The notes: generated by a model from the sequence alone, not told the origin. A stretch of DNA of 64,000 nt from Citrobacter amalonaticus (GCF_002918555.1 NZ_PQMB01000002.1:907169-971168); one strand, 5' to 3'. Counted from the stretch's first letter, positions 10,599-20,174 are shown. A program made the numbers and translations.

Positions 10599-11552
10599 GT
10601 GAGTGATAATAACCAGCCGGAAACGCGTTTTACCGAGCAACGGCCAGAAGACAAACCGCAAATTTTCAGAACGCTGAGAAATATAGATCTTAACCTGCTG
10701 ACTATTTTTGAAGCGGTATATGTACATAAAGGCATCGTTAATGCAGCGAAAATTCTTAATCTGACGCCATCGGCTATTAGTCAGTCTATCCAGAAATTGC
10801 GCACCATATTTCCCGACCCTTTGTTTATCAGGAAAGGCCAGGGCGTTACGCCAACGACCTATGCGACCCATCTGCACGAGTATATCAGCCAGGGGCTGGA
10901 ATCTATCCTTGGTGCCCTGGATCTGACAGGGAGCTACGATAAACAACGCACGATCACTATCGGTACCACACCTTCGGTGGGCGCACTGGTGATGCCCACT
11001 ATTTATCAGGCGATCAAAGCTCGCTATCCGCAACTTCTGCTGCGGAATATTCCGGTGAGTGATGCCGAAATTCAGCTCAGCCAGTTTCAGACGGACCTGA
11101 TCATTGATAACAGCGTTTACACCAACCGGGCGCTGCAGAGCTACGTGCTTTTTGTTGATAATCTTGAACTGGTTTACCGTCAGGATCATCCGTCCCTTTC
11201 CGTTCCACTTGACGATGATAAATTAAAAGGTCTCGATCACACGTTACTGCTGATTGAGGGACAACATTTCATCCTGCTACGCCAGCGTATTCAGGAAATG
11301 TTTCCGGATCGGCAAATCAGCTTTAGCAGCTACAACATCTTCACGATTGCAGCGCTTATTGCCAGCAGCGATCTACTGGGTATTATGCCGGGCCGTTTTT
11401 TAGAGCTTTTCAGAAACTGCTGGCCATTGCAGAGCCTTCCTCATGGGCCAATCAACAGTGAACATGTTGAATTCTCACTCCACTTTAACAAGCTGAGCCT
11501 GCGCGATCCGGTACTGGACAATGTCATTAACGCGATACGAGAGGCGTTCTGA
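10599..11552 (+). CDS. ybeF: LysR-family regulator YbeF
   Basis: A 317-residue LysR-type transcription factor, the same length as E. coli YbeF. The winged helix-turn-helix is at about residues 32-90 (IDLNLLTIFEAVYVHKGIVN, then LTPSAISQSIQKLR), followed by a periplasmic-binding-like effector domain. It starts at a GTG (10599). Its inducer is unknown. It lies between lipB and lipA in the same orientation, but its own 298-bp upstream region suggests independent expression. Confidence 0.92.
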   Translation: MSDNNQPETRFTEQRPEDKPQIFRTLRNIDLNLLTIFEAVYVHKGIVNAAKILNLTPSAISQSIQKLRTIFPDPLFIRKGQGVTPTTYATHLHEYISQGLESILGALDLTGSYDKQRTITIGTTPSVGALVMPTIYQAIKARYPQLLLRNIPVSDAEIQLSQFQTDLIIDNSVYTNRALQSYVLFVDNLELVYRQDHPSLSVPLDDDKLKGLDHTLLLIEGQHFILLRQRIQEMFPDRQISFSSYNIFTIAALIASSDLLGIMPGRFLELFRNCWPLQSLPHGPINSEHVEFSLHFNKLSLRDPVLDNVINAIREAF

Positions 11553-11659
11553 AAAAGAAATGTTGCGACAAAGCACCACTACATGTTGGGCAAATGGCAC
11601 AAAACAACAACTATTTTACATTTTGCCGACCGCTCAGGCTGCTCTATGGCTCGTTTCAA

Positions 11660-11668
11660 TGATATACT
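11660..11668 (+). promoter_or_regulatory. Extended -10 promoter for lipA
   Basis: TGATATACT lies 92 bases upstream of the lipA start in the 208-bp gap after ybeF. The -35 element is weak. Confidence 0.4.
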
Positions 11669-11760
11669 GCCTGTAGTGAATTCAAAAATAGTTGATAAAT
11701 ACAACATTTCCTTGAATTGAAACGCTTTCCTTCGTTATTCGCAACTGGAACACGCACGCT

Positions 11761-12726
11761 ATGAGTAAACCCATTGTGATGGAACGCGGTGTTAAATACC
11801 GCGATGCCGATAAGATGGCCCTTATCCCGGTTAAAAACGTGGCAACAGAGCGTGAAGCCCTGCTCCGTAAGCCGGAATGGATGAAAATAAAGCTTCCAGC
11901 GGACTCCACTCGTATCCAGGGCATCAAAGCCGCAATGCGCAAAAATGGCCTGCATTCTGTGTGCGAGGAAGCTTCCTGTCCGAACCTGGCTGAATGTTTC
12001 AATCACGGAACCGCGACCTTTATGATCCTCGGTGCGATCTGCACCCGCCGTTGTCCGTTCTGCGATGTCGCCCATGGTCGCCCGGTTGCACCGGATGCCA
12101 ACGAACCCGTGAAGCTGGCGCAGACCATTGCCGACATGGCGTTACGCTATGTGGTCATTACCTCCGTAGACCGTGACGATCTGCGCGACGGCGGCGCTCA
12201 GCACTTTGCAGATTGCATTACGGCCATTCGTGAGAAAAGTCCGTCAATTAAGATCGAAACACTGGTGCCTGACTTCCGTGGTCGTATGGATCGCGCGCTG
12301 GAGATCCTCACCGAAACGCCGCCAGACGTGTTTAACCATAACCTTGAGAATGTGCCACGTATTTATCGCCAGGTGCGTCCGGGAGCTGACTACAACTGGT
12401 CGCTGAAGCTGCTGGAGCGGTTTAAAGAAGCGCATCCGGAGATCCCAACCAAATCGGGTCTGATGGTGGGTCTGGGCGAAACCAATGCCGAAATCATTGA
12501 GGTAATGCGCGATCTGCGTCGCCACGGCGTGACCATGCTGACGCTGGGGCAGTATTTACAGCCAAGTCGTCACCATTTACCGGTACAGCGTTACGTGAGT
12601 CCGGATGAGTTTGATGAGATGAAAGCTGAAGCTATGGCGATGGGATTCACCCACGCAGCCTGTGGTCCTTTTGTCCGCTCATCTTATCACGCAGACCTGC
12701 AGGCAAAGGGCATGGAAGTGAAGTAA
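11761..12726 (+). CDS. lipA: Lipoyl synthase LipA
   Basis: LipA is a radical-SAM enzyme that inserts two sulfurs into protein-bound octanoate to make lipoyl groups. The 321-residue protein shows both iron-sulfur cysteine sets: the auxiliary cluster C68-x4-C73-x5-C79 and the SAM cluster C94-x3-C98-x2-C101 (ICTRRCPFC). The C-terminal RSSYHAD contains the serine that ligates the auxiliary cluster in the family. A bidirectional terminator separates it from the convergent tatE. Confidence 0.98.
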   Translation: MSKPIVMERGVKYRDADKMALIPVKNVATEREALLRKPEWMKIKLPADSTRIQGIKAAMRKNGLHSVCEEASCPNLAECFNHGTATFMILGAICTRRCPFCDVAHGRPVAPDANEPVKLAQTIADMALRYVVITSVDRDDLRDGGAQHFADCITAIREKSPSIKIETLVPDFRGRMDRALEILTETPPDVFNHNLENVPRIYRQVRPGADYNWSLKLLERFKEAHPEIPTKSGLMVGLGETNAEIIEVMRDLRRHGVTMLTLGQYLQPSRHHLPVQRYVSPDEFDEMKAEAMAMGFTHAACGPFVRSSYHADLQAKGMEVK

Positions 12727-12756
12727 TCACGTAATGAATACTTACACTTTCTCTGT

Positions 12757-12785
12757 AAAAAAACCCGCTTAATCGCGGGTTTTTT
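12757..12785. terminator. Bidirectional terminator, lipA / tatE
   Basis: An 8-bp stem (AAACCCGC / GCGGGTTT, 12761-12768 and 12775-12782) is flanked by an A-run on the left and a T-run on the right. It can serve lipA on the plus strand and tatE on the minus strand. Confidence 0.85.
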
Positions 12786-12824
12786 CTCTTTCAGAGTAGA
12801 CGGATGAGCATTATGCTTCCGGTA

Positions 12825-13028
12825 TTACTCTTTGTGAGAGAGTTTCTGAGCCTGAACATCAGCCTCTGCGTCTTTTTTGGCAGTGCCGTCTTCATCATTC
12901 ATCGCTTTCTTGAAACCCTTAATCGCTGTTCCCAAGTCTCCGCCCAGCGTACGTAACTTCCTGGTACCAAACAACAGAACGACCAGTGCGGCAACCACCA
13001 GCAATTTGGTAATACTAATCTCACCCAT
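12825..13028 (-). CDS. tatE: Sec-independent translocase subunit TatE
   Basis: TatE is a TatA paralogue of the twin-arginine export pathway. The 67 residues have one N-terminal membrane helix (about residues 6-20, [16 protein letters not shown]), the hinge [21 protein letters not shown] that forms the amphipathic helix, and a charged tail. As in E. coli it stands alone, away from tatABC. Confidence 0.95.
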   Translation of the reverse strand: MGEISITKLLVVAALVVLLFGTRKLRTLGGDLGTAIKGFKKAMNDEDGTAKKDAEADVQAQKLSHKE

Positions 13029-13156
13029 AGATACCTTCTTGACTTAAAACAGGCTGCATAATGCGCCGTATTAACCTGAGAATATTAACGGTCATTCGAC
13101 GCGCGCACACAATAGCAATCTGTAACAAGGTGAATCAAGCATTGTTTAAAAAGGCG

Positions 13157-13945
13157 TCATAATAATTGTGGTGGCGCAAACCGACGGTTACGCAAAACGG
13201 GAAGCTGGGCGCGAACCTGCCTCACACGTTCAGCGGAAATCTCTGCCATAATCAACGCCGGTGTTTCCGCCGCAGCGGCTATCGTTACGCCAAGCGGATC
13301 AACAATACGGCTCTGACCAATATTTTTATTGCCGCACTCCCCCGCAGCAATAACGTAGCAGGTAGTATCCAGCGCACGCGCCGCCACCAGCGTTGACCAG
13401 TGATGCTCTTTCAGCGCGCCACGTACCCAGGCCGCGGGAAGCACCAGTATTTCCGCCCCCTGCAATGCCTGAGCCAGCGCCAGCTCAGGGAAACGCAAAT
13501 CGTAGCAGGTCATTAACCCAATCTTCAGGCCTTCAACCTCCAGCAAGGGGGCTATGGTCTCTCCGGCATCAACATAGCGTGACTCCTGAACCGAAAATGC
13601 ATCATAAAGGTGCAGCTTGGCATAATGAGCAACAATCTTGCCACCGCGCAGCGCCACCAGCATATTAAACGCCCGTCCCGGCGTAGAGGGAACATGGATT
13701 GTCAAAATTGTGGTCATCCTGTTACGCCTGCTCTCAAACAGCAGGCTGGTCAGAAATGCCCCTTCAGGTAACTGTGCCGACTTAACCGACAGATCGGGGT
13801 CAAGATCGTCACGCGCCAGTAGCGCTTCAGGCAAAACCAGTAGCGACACGCCGTTCTTTGCCGCCTGAGACATCAGCGACACACATGTTTCAGCATTCTT
13901 TTCCCACACAGGGGTAACGGCAAACTGTCCCGCGGCAACAAACAT
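13157..13945 (-). CDS. ybeM: Deaminated-glutathione amidase (nitrilase family)
   Basis: A 262-residue nitrilase-superfamily amidase of the Nit1 type, which hydrolyses deaminated glutathione formed by transaminase side reactions (metabolite repair). The Glu-Lys-Cys triad is visible as E40 (VLPEALL), K110 ([10 protein letters not shown]) and C147 ([10 protein letters not shown]). The start at 13945 has a good GGAGGG site. The open frame continues 25 codons upstream, but that stretch has no family match. In the K-12 reference this gene is disrupted; here it is intact. Confidence 0.9.
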   Translation of the reverse strand: MFVAAGQFAVTPVWEKNAETCVSLMSQAAKNGVSLLVLPEALLARDDLDPDLSVKSAQLPEGAFLTSLLFESRRNRMTTILTIHVPSTPGRAFNMLVALRGGKIVAHYAKLHLYDAFSVQESRYVDAGETIAPLLEVEGLKIGLMTCYDLRFPELALAQALQGAEILVLPAAWVRGALKEHHWSTLVAARALDTTCYVIAAGECGNKNIGQSRIVDPLGVTIAAAAETPALIMAEISAERVRQVRAQLPVLRNRRFAPPQLL

Positions 13946-14036
13946 ATTCCCTCCGCTTAGCCTGGTTAAACTCGCCAACAACGATTGTTCAGCGTTAAAC
14001 TCATTACATGTACCAATCAAATAGCAGGATTTGGCA

Positions 14037-14420
14037 GTGTTACAACTATTTTTAGCGGTTTTTATTGGTGGTGGGACAGGAAGCGTGGCGAGATGGATGC
14101 TCAGTATGCGGTTTAATCCGCTCCATCAGGCGATTCCTGTTGGGACTCTGGCAGCTAACCTGATTGGCGCTTTTATCATTGGTATGGGATTCGCCTGGTT
14201 CAGTCGGATGACCAATATAGACCCGATGTGGAAAGTGTTGATCACAACCGGCTTCTGCGGGGGATTAACGACCTTCTCTACTTTTTCAGCGGAAGTCGTC
14301 TTTCTGCTGCAGGAAGGACGCTTTGCATGGGCGATGCTGAACGTACTGGTAAACCTGTTAGGTTCTTTCGCCATGACAGCTCTGGCGTTCTGGCTCTTTT
14401 CAGCCTCAACCGCCCACTAA
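14037..14420 (+). CDS. crcB: Fluoride channel CrcB (Fluc)
   Basis: CrcB/Fluc forms a dual-topology homodimer that lets fluoride leave the cell. The 127 residues make four hydrophobic segments with the motifs [10 protein letters not shown] near the start and [15 protein letters not shown], whose polar residues line the pore. The start is GTG 14037 with AGGA at 14026-14029; an in-frame TTG at 14031 is less likely. It is divergent from ybeM and convergent with cspE. I see no fluoride-riboswitch structure upstream. Confidence 0.93.
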   Translation: MLQLFLAVFIGGGTGSVARWMLSMRFNPLHQAIPVGTLAANLIGAFIIGMGFAWFSRMTNIDPMWKVLITTGFCGGLTTFSTFSAEVVFLLQEGRFAWAMLNVLVNLLGSFAMTALAFWLFSASTAH

Positions 14421-14425
14421 GAAGC

Positions 14426-14453
14426 AAAAAAAACCCGCCATAAGCGGGTTTTG
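14426..14453. terminator. Bidirectional terminator, crcB / cspE
   Basis: An 8-bp stem (AAACCCGC / GCGGGTTT, 14431-14438 and 14444-14451) has a 5-base loop, a long A-run on the left and a T-run on the right, between two convergent genes. Confidence 0.82.
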
Positions 14454-14472
14454 AATTCTTGCTGACGTATGC

Positions 14473-14682
14473 TTACAGAGCGGTTACGTTTGCAGCAGAA
14501 GGGCCTTTGGCACCGTTAGTGATTTCGAACTCTACGCGCTGACCTTCAGCCAGAGTTTTAAAACCATTAGTCTGGATTGCAGAGAAGTGTACGAACACGT
14601 CTTTGCTGCCATCTTCCGGAGTAATGAAACCGAATCCTTTGGACTCATTAAACCACTTAACGTTACCTTTAATCTTAGACAT
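14473..14682 (-). CDS. cspE: Cold-shock family RNA chaperone CspE
   Basis: A 69-residue single cold-shock domain, matching E. coli CspE except for a conservative change near the end. RNA-binding motifs RNP1 (KGFGFIT) and RNP2 (VFVHF) are intact. CspE melts RNA hairpins and acts as a transcription antiterminator. I start it at [11 protein letters not shown] (14682). The frame continues 10 codons upstream into the leader, which is not expected to be translated. Confidence 0.96.
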   Translation of the reverse strand: MSKIKGNVKWFNESKGFGFITPEDGSKDVFVHFSAIQTNGFKTLAEGQRVEFEITNGAKGPSAANVTAL

Positions 14683-14938
14683 CAAAATTACCTTTACATG
14701 AAAAATAGACACAAATGCTGTGTCGGGTATCAGTACACCAATTGTGGTACGCTTTGTCCAGTCTATCTTTGCTAAAAAGTGATAAATATCGCGTTATTTT
14801 TTAGTGTAAACACATTACTTCTTGTTTTATCGATATTTTTAATACGCTATCCGGTAAAACAGGCGGTCTGTAAGCAGTATCAGTGGGCTTTCAGGGAGGC
14901 TACGGTGAGCGCCGTCAGTACACCCGTCGTTGCCAGGG

Positions 14939-15517
14939 TCAAAACTGAAAACGCATCCAGGCAAAGTAAACATTACCGTTGTTATAGGTGCCAGGAATGT
15001 AGGTCATCTGGAACGTTGCCGGGCCATAACCAATCGATGCCAGAGGCAGCAACACAGGGAGCGGAATGTAGTTCCAGTTATCACGCGCCGTTACGCCGGC
15101 GGTAAAGCCCAGACCCATATGGAAGTTTTCATCAGCCAGTGGTCGCCAGGTGCTTTCCCAGCCGTAGCCACCAATAGGTTCCCACTTATTCCACGAGTCC
15201 TTAAACGCCATAATGTACAGGCCATGCCAGTTGCCCTTGTCATCCCAGCGCGACTGACCAAATCCAGCCCCCCAGGGACGTTCGTTATAGCGATCCGTTT
15301 TTTCTTTATCATAGGCAAAACGCGCGTGCCAGGTAATAGCAGGCACATACAAATCGAAATGCTCAGGCTGATTCCAGGTTTCAGCAACATTATCGGTAAA
15401 CGTGTTGAACCACCCCTTTTCCGCGGCATTAGCCTGAGGAAAAAGCGCTAACTGAATAAAAAGAAATGAGAAAATAGTAAAATATCTTTTAGCGAAAATC
15501 ACAGTTGTTATTACCAT
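14939..15517 (-). CDS. pagP: Lipid A palmitoyltransferase PagP
   Basis: PagP is an outer-membrane beta-barrel enzyme that adds palmitate from phospholipid to lipid A, giving resistance to cationic peptides. The mature part, from about AEKGWFNTF, closely follows the Salmonella and E. coli sequences. The His in the [21 protein letters not shown] loop and the downstream Asp/Ser residues of the active site are present, and the chain ends with the barrel signal MRFQF. Start assignment is uncertain: ATG 15517 gives 192 residues, and an in-frame GTG at 15502 gives 187 and aligns better with Salmonella. PhoP control is known in relatives, but I found no clear PhoP box. Confidence 0.9.
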   Translation of the reverse strand: MVITTVIFAKRYFTIFSFLFIQLALFPQANAAEKGWFNTFTDNVAETWNQPEHFDLYVPAITWHARFAYDKEKTDRYNERPWGAGFGQSRWDDKGNWHGLYIMAFKDSWNKWEPIGGYGWESTWRPLADENFHMGLGFTAGVTARDNWNYIPLPVLLPLASIGYGPATFQMTYIPGTYNNGNVYFAWMRFQF

Positions 15518-15908
15518 TATTAAATTCAATGCCGATCGTAGCAAAGCAAACCTGAATAAAAGCTTAACAAAAATACATAATAACAAAATCAGAAAGATCC
15601 CTGTTTAAAAGGCCTGGTTACCCTGAGCGGCCGTCACTCAGGAGAAAATGCCAGTCGCACAAATTTTCTCACTCCAGGATCATTGCATTGCCTGTCAGGA
15701 TCCTCTCGCTGCATATAAAATTAAACATTTATCAATCATATTTGCATCATTTAATTAACAATCTGGCTTTTTAAAAATTTAGCAACCCTGTATTCCATAA
15801 TTGTTGCCAGGGTACAAAAATAACCACAGACTCGCTTTAATCCACTCTTTTATTGATTTTAATCAGCAAGAGAGAACGGTTTATTCGGCACATTTTGGCA
15901 TCAATATT

Positions 15909-16145
15909 TATACTCGTCATACTTCAAGTTGCTGGTGCGTTGGCTTTATTACTCGGTCCATCCCAGGGGCTCGCCCTTTCGGGGCAGCTGCAAGCAGCGT
16001 TCAAATCTGTTCCTGACAGATTTGTCGTTCACCCCAGTCACGTACTCGTGTACGCTCCTGGGGACTCGCCCCTTCGGGGCCAGCGCAAGCGCTGTTCAAA
16101 ACGACTACGCGTTTTGTCCCGCAACTCGAATTATTTAGAGTATTA
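15909..16145. repeat. Long composite ERIC-type repeat upstream of dcuC
   Basis: The termini are TATACTCGTCATACTTCAAG at 15909 and a matching inverted end (GCAACTCGAATTATTTAGAG) finishing near 16145. The ERIC core palindrome is at 16031-16063 (CACCCCAGTCACGTACTCGT...). It is longer than the usual 127-bp ERIC because it carries two extra hairpins of one type, CAAATCTGT/ACAGATTTG (16002-16024) and CAAAACG/CGTTTTG (16097-16116), and two GC hairpins of the GCCCCTTCGGGGC type. It ends 48 bases before the dcuC start. Together with AT-rich sequence it fills the 676-bp gap between pagP and dcuC. Confidence 0.85.
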
Positions 16146-16193
16146 GTATTTTCTTATTTTCATATTCTGGGCGTCTACGCGACAGGGGAAGTA

Positions 16194-17579
16194 ATGTTAA
16201 CGTTTATTGAACTCCTTATTGGAGTTGTGGTTATTGTGGGCGTCGCCCGTTATATCATTAAAGGCTATTCGGCAACGGGTGTACTCTTCGTTGGTGGTCT
16301 GGCGCTGTTAATCATTAGCGCGCTAATGGGTCACAAGATTTTGCCATCCAGTGAAACCAGCACCGGTTACACGGCCACCGATATTGTTGAATATATTAAA
16401 ATTCTGCTGATGAGCCGCGGTGGCGACCTCGGCATGATGATCATGATGCTGTGTGGTTTTGCCGCTTACATGACGCATATCGGCGCTAACGATATGGTCG
16501 TCAAGCTGGCGTCCAAGCCGCTGCAATATATTAACTCACCTTACCTGCTCATGATTGCCGCCTATTTTGTCGCCTGCCTCATGTCGCTGGCAGTCTCCTC
16601 GGCAACGGGGCTGGGCGTACTGCTGATGGCCACCCTCTTCCCGGTGATGGTGAACGTAGGGATCAGCCGTGGTGCCGCAGCAGCGATTTGCGCATCTCCC
16701 GCAGCGATCATCCTGTCCCCCACCTCCGGCGATGTGGTACTGGCAGCCAAAGCAGCCGAAATGCCGCTAATCGACTTCGCGTTTAAAACCACGCTGCCAA
16801 TCTCCATCGCGGCAATTATCGGAATGGCAATCGCCCACTTCTTCTGGCAGCGCTATCTGGATAAAAAAGAGAACATTTCACATGAAATTCTCGATGTGAA
16901 TGAAATCACCACCACCGCCCCGGCCTTTTACGCCCTTCTGCCGTTTACGCCAATCATCGGCGTGCTGGTGTTTGATGGCAAATGGGGTCCACAGCTGCAC
17001 ATCATTACGATTCTGGTGATTTGTATGCTGATCGCGTCAGTGCTGGAGTTTGTCCGCGGCTTCAACACGCAGAAAGTCTTTACTGGTCTGGAAGTCGCTT
17101 ATCGCGGCATGGCGGACGCATTCGCCAACGTAGTCATGCTATTGGTGGCTGCGGGTGTCTTCGCTCAGGGTTTGAGCACCATCGGTTTTATTCAGAGCCT
17201 GATCTCGATCGCCACCTCTTTTGGTTCCGCGAGCATTATTCTGATGCTGGTACTGGTGATTCTGACCATGCTGGCCGCAATGACCACCGGCTCCGGTAAC
17301 GCACCGTTCTACGCCTTCGTGGAGATGATCCCGAAACTGGCCCACTCCTCCGGCATCAACCCGGCGTACTTATCGATTCCGATGCTGCAGGCGTCAAATC
17401 TGGGGCGCACTATCTCTCCGGTTTCCGGTGTCGTCGTTGCGGTCGCGGGGATGGCAAAAATTTCGCCGTTTGAGGTGGTGAAGCGCACGTCAGTTCCCGT
17501 GATGGTCGGGTTACTGATTGTTATCATTGCGACCGAAGTGATGGTGCCAGGCTCGTCCTCTACCGTGGCAGGCGGCTAA
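16194..17579 (+). CDS. dcuC: Anaerobic C4-dicarboxylate transporter DcuC
   Basis: DcuC exports succinate, or exchanges C4-dicarboxylates, during anaerobic fermentation. The 461-residue protein, the same length as in E. coli, has about 12 hydrophobic segments and the DcuC-family stretch ATTGSGNAPFYAF with ASNLGRTISPVSG in the C-terminal half. The start ATG 16194 follows AGGGGAAG at 16184-16191. Its position beside dpiBA and the citrate lyase genes fits disposal of succinate formed from citrate. ERIC-type repeats in the same orientation flank it on both sides. Confidence 0.95.
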   Translation: MLTFIELLIGVVVIVGVARYIIKGYSATGVLFVGGLALLIISALMGHKILPSSETSTGYTATDIVEYIKILLMSRGGDLGMMIMMLCGFAAYMTHIGANDMVVKLASKPLQYINSPYLLMIAAYFVACLMSLAVSSATGLGVLLMATLFPVMVNVGISRGAAAAICASPAAIILSPTSGDVVLAAKAAEMPLIDFAFKTTLPISIAAIIGMAIAHFFWQRYLDKKENISHEILDVNEITTTAPAFYALLPFTPIIGVLVFDGKWGPQLHIITILVICMLIASVLEFVRGFNTQKVFTGLEVAYRGMADAFANVVMLLVAAGVFAQGLSTIGFIQSLISIATSFGSASIILMLVLVILTMLAAMTTGSGNAPFYAFVEMIPKLAHSSGINPAYLSIPMLQASNLGRTISPVSGVVVAVAGMAKISPFEVVKRTSVPVMVGLLIVIIATEVMVPGSSSTVAGG

Positions 17580-17589
17580 TCTGTCCGTT

Positions 17590-17735
17590 TATACTCGTCA
17601 TACTTCAGGTTGCAGATGCGTTGGCTTTGTTACCCGGCCCATCACTGGGCCTCGCCCCTGCGGGGCCGAGGCAAGCAGCGTTCAAATCTGCTCCCGGCAG
17701 ATTTGTCCTGCAACCTGAATTAGTTAGAGTCTATT
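17590..17735. repeat. ERIC-type repeat downstream of dcuC
   Basis: The left end TATACTCGTCATACTTCAGG (17590) and right end CTGCAACCTGAATTAGTTAG form an inverted pair. Internally there is GCGTTGGCTTTG, a GC hairpin (CGCCCCTGCGGGGC) and the hairpin CAAATCTGC/GCAGATTTG (17683-17705). The usual central core palindrome is missing. It starts 11 bases after the dcuC stop. Confidence 0.82.
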
Positions 17736-17775
17736 CTCCACCTGGATACACAAAGTCGTATCCAGGCGGCAAGTG

Positions 17776-17817
17776 AAAAACCCCAGTGACATCGGTAGCA
17801 ATGTTCCTGGGGTTTTT
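17776..17817. terminator. Bidirectional terminator, dcuC / dpiA
   Basis: An 11-bp stem (AAAAACCCCAG / CTGGGGTTTTT) with a 20-base loop lies between the convergent dcuC and dpiA. The A and T ends of the stem give a U-run in either direction. Confidence 0.75.
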
Positions 17818-17863
17818 GACAAATCCACGTCCAGCAAAGGGGCAGCCTGAAGGAAGACGTGTA

Positions 17864-18544
17864 TCAGCCACCGTGGTAAATACGCTGCGGCCTTCCCACC
17901 TTCCCATGAACAATCTCCGCAACGATCAGGTGTCGACTGGCACAGTACTCCAGATAACGTCTGGCGGTTGTGCGGCTGATCGTCAGCGCCTGCGCCACCG
18001 TTTCTGCAGTATGGTGCACAGTCGGATCCGCAAACAGCTTTTTCACCGCATTCAGCGTCAGGGCATCAATACCGGTAGGTAAATCCCCTTTTGGCTCACC
18101 GCGCGCGTAGGTATTGAACATTTCATCAATCTGCCGTTGGCTGGCGCTGTCATTAGCGGCCAGTATCCGCCTGCGCTGTTGATACCTTGTCAGAGTTTGC
18201 CCCAACCGTTCATAGGCGATAGGTTTGACAAGGTAATCAAACGCGCCGCTGCGTACAGCATCTGATACCGTCTCCATATCGCTGGCGGCAGTGGTAAAAA
18301 CTACGCCACCAGGATAGTGCGACTCCATCAGCTCGTGCAGTAACGTGATCCCTTTTCCATCCGGCAAGTAGTTATCCAGCAAAATGAGACTGGGTTTGAA
18401 ACGCTCAATCATCATCCGGGCCTGCAGCAGATTTCCTGCCAGCCAGATCTGACTGAAGCCGGGAATGTGGCGGATGTATTCCGCATGCATCTCCGCCAGC
18501 GGTGTTTCATCCTCAACAATCAATAGGGTTAATGGTTCCGTCAT
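17864..18544 (-). CDS. dpiA: Citrate response regulator DpiA (CitB)
   Basis: The response regulator partner of DpiB. It activates citrate fermentation genes and in E. coli also binds A/T-rich origin sequences. The 226-residue protein has a receiver domain (acidic pair at residues 11-12, phosphoacceptor D57 in LILLDNYLPDG, Lys in LVKPIAY) and a C-terminal helix-turn-helix (about 175-215, AETVAQALTISRTTARRYLEY). Its start overlaps the 3' end of dpiB by 32 bp, so the pair is cotranscribed. Confidence 0.94.
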   Translation of the reverse strand: MTEPLTLLIVEDETPLAEMHAEYIRHIPGFSQIWLAGNLLQARMMIERFKPSLILLDNYLPDGKGITLLHELMESHYPGGVVFTTAASDMETVSDAVRSGAFDYLVKPIAYERLGQTLTRYQQRRRILAANDSASQRQIDEMFNTYARGEPKGDLPTGIDALTLNAVKKLFADPTVHHTAETVAQALTISRTTARRYLEYCASRHLIVAEIVHGKVGRPQRIYHGG

Positions 18545-20174
18545 TGTTCTTTTTCACTTTCGGAATAAAGAGAGAAAATAAAGTGCCGCAGGGGGAATTA
18601 TCTTCCAGCGTAATTGCTCCGCCACAGCGCTTCACATAACTTGCAATCAGATACAGACCGATACCGTGTTCCCCTGGCTCATCGGCGCGGGTGCTGACAC
18701 CCTGTTCAAATATTCTTTCGCGTAACGCCTCAGGCACGCCGCACCCCTGGTCGGCGACCTCAATGACCACGTCATCCCCTTCGTCACTCAGGAACAGTTC
18801 TACAACCTTATTGCCTTCCGTCGTTCTCAGGCTGGCTTCAAAGGCATTATCCAGAAGATTACCGACAATTGCCGCAAATTCGGTACTGTCCAGCCCTTCA
18901 GGCAACTGCTGCAACTGGCTACCGGGCACGAGCGTCATTTTCAGCCCCAGCTCACGGGCTCGCTGTACTTTACCAAACAGCAATCCCGCAACCTGCCGAT
19001 CGGCGAAAGCCTCGCGCAAGCTGTCAATGAGCTGTTGCTGAGCCTGCGACTCCCCCTGCACCATTGCGATAACCCGGTCATACTCTTTCATCTGCAGCAG
19101 GCCATTAATTGTCGACATCCAGTTTAGATGCTCATGGCGTAATGTCCTGAGGCTCTCCACGTACTGCCTGATTTGCGTCAGTTGGGCATTGAGCGTCGAA
19201 ATTTCATCTTTGCTGCGGAAACTGATAATCGCTCCAAGCAGATCATCCCCGGCGCGGATGGCTTCACGGTTAGCAATCACGCTCAGCCCGTTAAAGGTCG
19301 CCATCACATCCTGACGTTTTTCAGCGATCTGTTCGGTGAAGAAACCGGAAGGGTTGACTACCTCACTGACCGGTTTCCCCAGCCACTGTCTGCCGGGCGA
19401 ACGTAAACCCAGCATCTTTCTCGCATTGCGATTGATGGCCGTGATATTCCCTTCCAGATCTACAGCAATAAGCCCTTCATAAACCGAACTGAACAACGCC
19501 TCCTGCTGCTGTACCACTCGCGCGATTTGCTTCGGTTCCATGCCTAACATCTGGCGACGGATATGAGTGGCGAAAAACCAGGAGAGCAACATCAGCACGC
19601 CCAGCAACAGCACAAAAACCCCCGCCATCGGAATTAAAAAATCCAGCCGCCAGCTGTCAATTTTGCTGACCAGGTAGCCTATCGACACCACCCCAATCAC
19701 ATTGCCATCATCATCAAATATCGGCGTTTTAGCACGCATCGCCAGACCAATCGAACCCGTGCCGGTAATAAAGTAGCTCTCCCCTTTGCTCAGCGCGCCA
19801 GGCTTGGTGAACTGCATGGGATAGCCAATCTTCTCCGGGTTTGGATGGTAAAGGCGAATGGAGTTGCGATCGCCGATGACCACGTAGTCGAAATCGGTAT
19901 CGCTCTGAAGCTTATTCGCAATCGTCGCCAGTCGCGTGTAATCACGTTTTTTCACCGCGGCAATAATACTGTCATTCGCAGCAATGATTTTTGCCTGATT
20001 CATCGCCATATCCCGAACGTGCGAAGTCAGATAATCCTCAAAACTGGCGGAGAAATATTGGGCAAGCGCCGCGATGATAAAGACGGAAAAAACCAGGATA
20101 AGCAAAAAAATCCGCAAGGGAAACGCAAGTCGCCGAAAAAAAGAGAACGGCTTTTTATTTTTTCGATCCCACAT
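18513..20174 (-). CDS. dpiB: Citrate sensor histidine kinase DpiB (CitA)
   Basis: A 553-residue CitA/DcuS-type sensor. Layout: TM1 (about 18-42), a periplasmic PAS-like citrate-binding domain (about 43-178, containing DRNSIRLYHPNPEKIGYPM with the Arg/His expected for citrate contacts), TM2 (about 180-203), a cytoplasmic PAS (about 220-320), a phosphoacceptor His in LRHEHLNWMSTINGL, and an HATPase domain (NLLDNAFEA, ADQGCGVP, GEHGIGLYL). It faces citC across a 388-bp AT-rich region. Confidence 0.94.
   Translation of the reverse strand: MWDRKNKKPFSFFRRLAFPLRIFLLILVFSVFIIAALAQYFSASFEDYLTSHVRDMAMNQAKIIAANDSIIAAVKKRDYTRLATIANKLQSDTDFDYVVIGDRNSIRLYHPNPEKIGYPMQFTKPGALSKGESYFITGTGSIGLAMRAKTPIFDDDGNVIGVVSIGYLVSKIDSWRLDFLIPMAGVFVLLLGVLMLLSWFFATHIRRQMLGMEPKQIARVVQQQEALFSSVYEGLIAVDLEGNITAINRNARKMLGLRSPGRQWLGKPVSEVVNPSGFFTEQIAEKRQDVMATFNGLSVIANREAIRAGDDLLGAIISFRSKDEISTLNAQLTQIRQYVESLRTLRHEHLNWMSTINGLLQMKEYDRVIAMVQGESQAQQQLIDSLREAFADRQVAGLLFGKVQRARELGLKMTLVPGSQLQQLPEGLDSTEFAAIVGNLLDNAFEASLRTTEGNKVVELFLSDEGDDVVIEVADQGCGVPEALRERIFEQGVSTRADEPGEHGIGLYLIASYVKRCGGAITLEDNSPCGTLFSLFIPKVKKNNDGTINPIDC

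Noticed and set aside
13946-14036. Fluoride riboswitch upstream of crcB
   Set aside because: The leader is too short and I could not find the conserved pseudoknot elements.
14779-15451. Plus-strand frames opposite pagP
   Set aside because: They are shadows of pagP and the cspE-pagP gap. The pagP barrel sequence on the minus strand is conserved.
15518-15640. PhoP box for pagP
   Set aside because: A TGTTTA-like and a TGGTTA-like repeat occur at 15602-15620, but their spacing and orientation do not fit a PhoP direct repeat.
15801-16146. Several overlapping short frames upstream of dcuC
   Set aside because: They are translations of the composite ERIC-type repeat, not genes.
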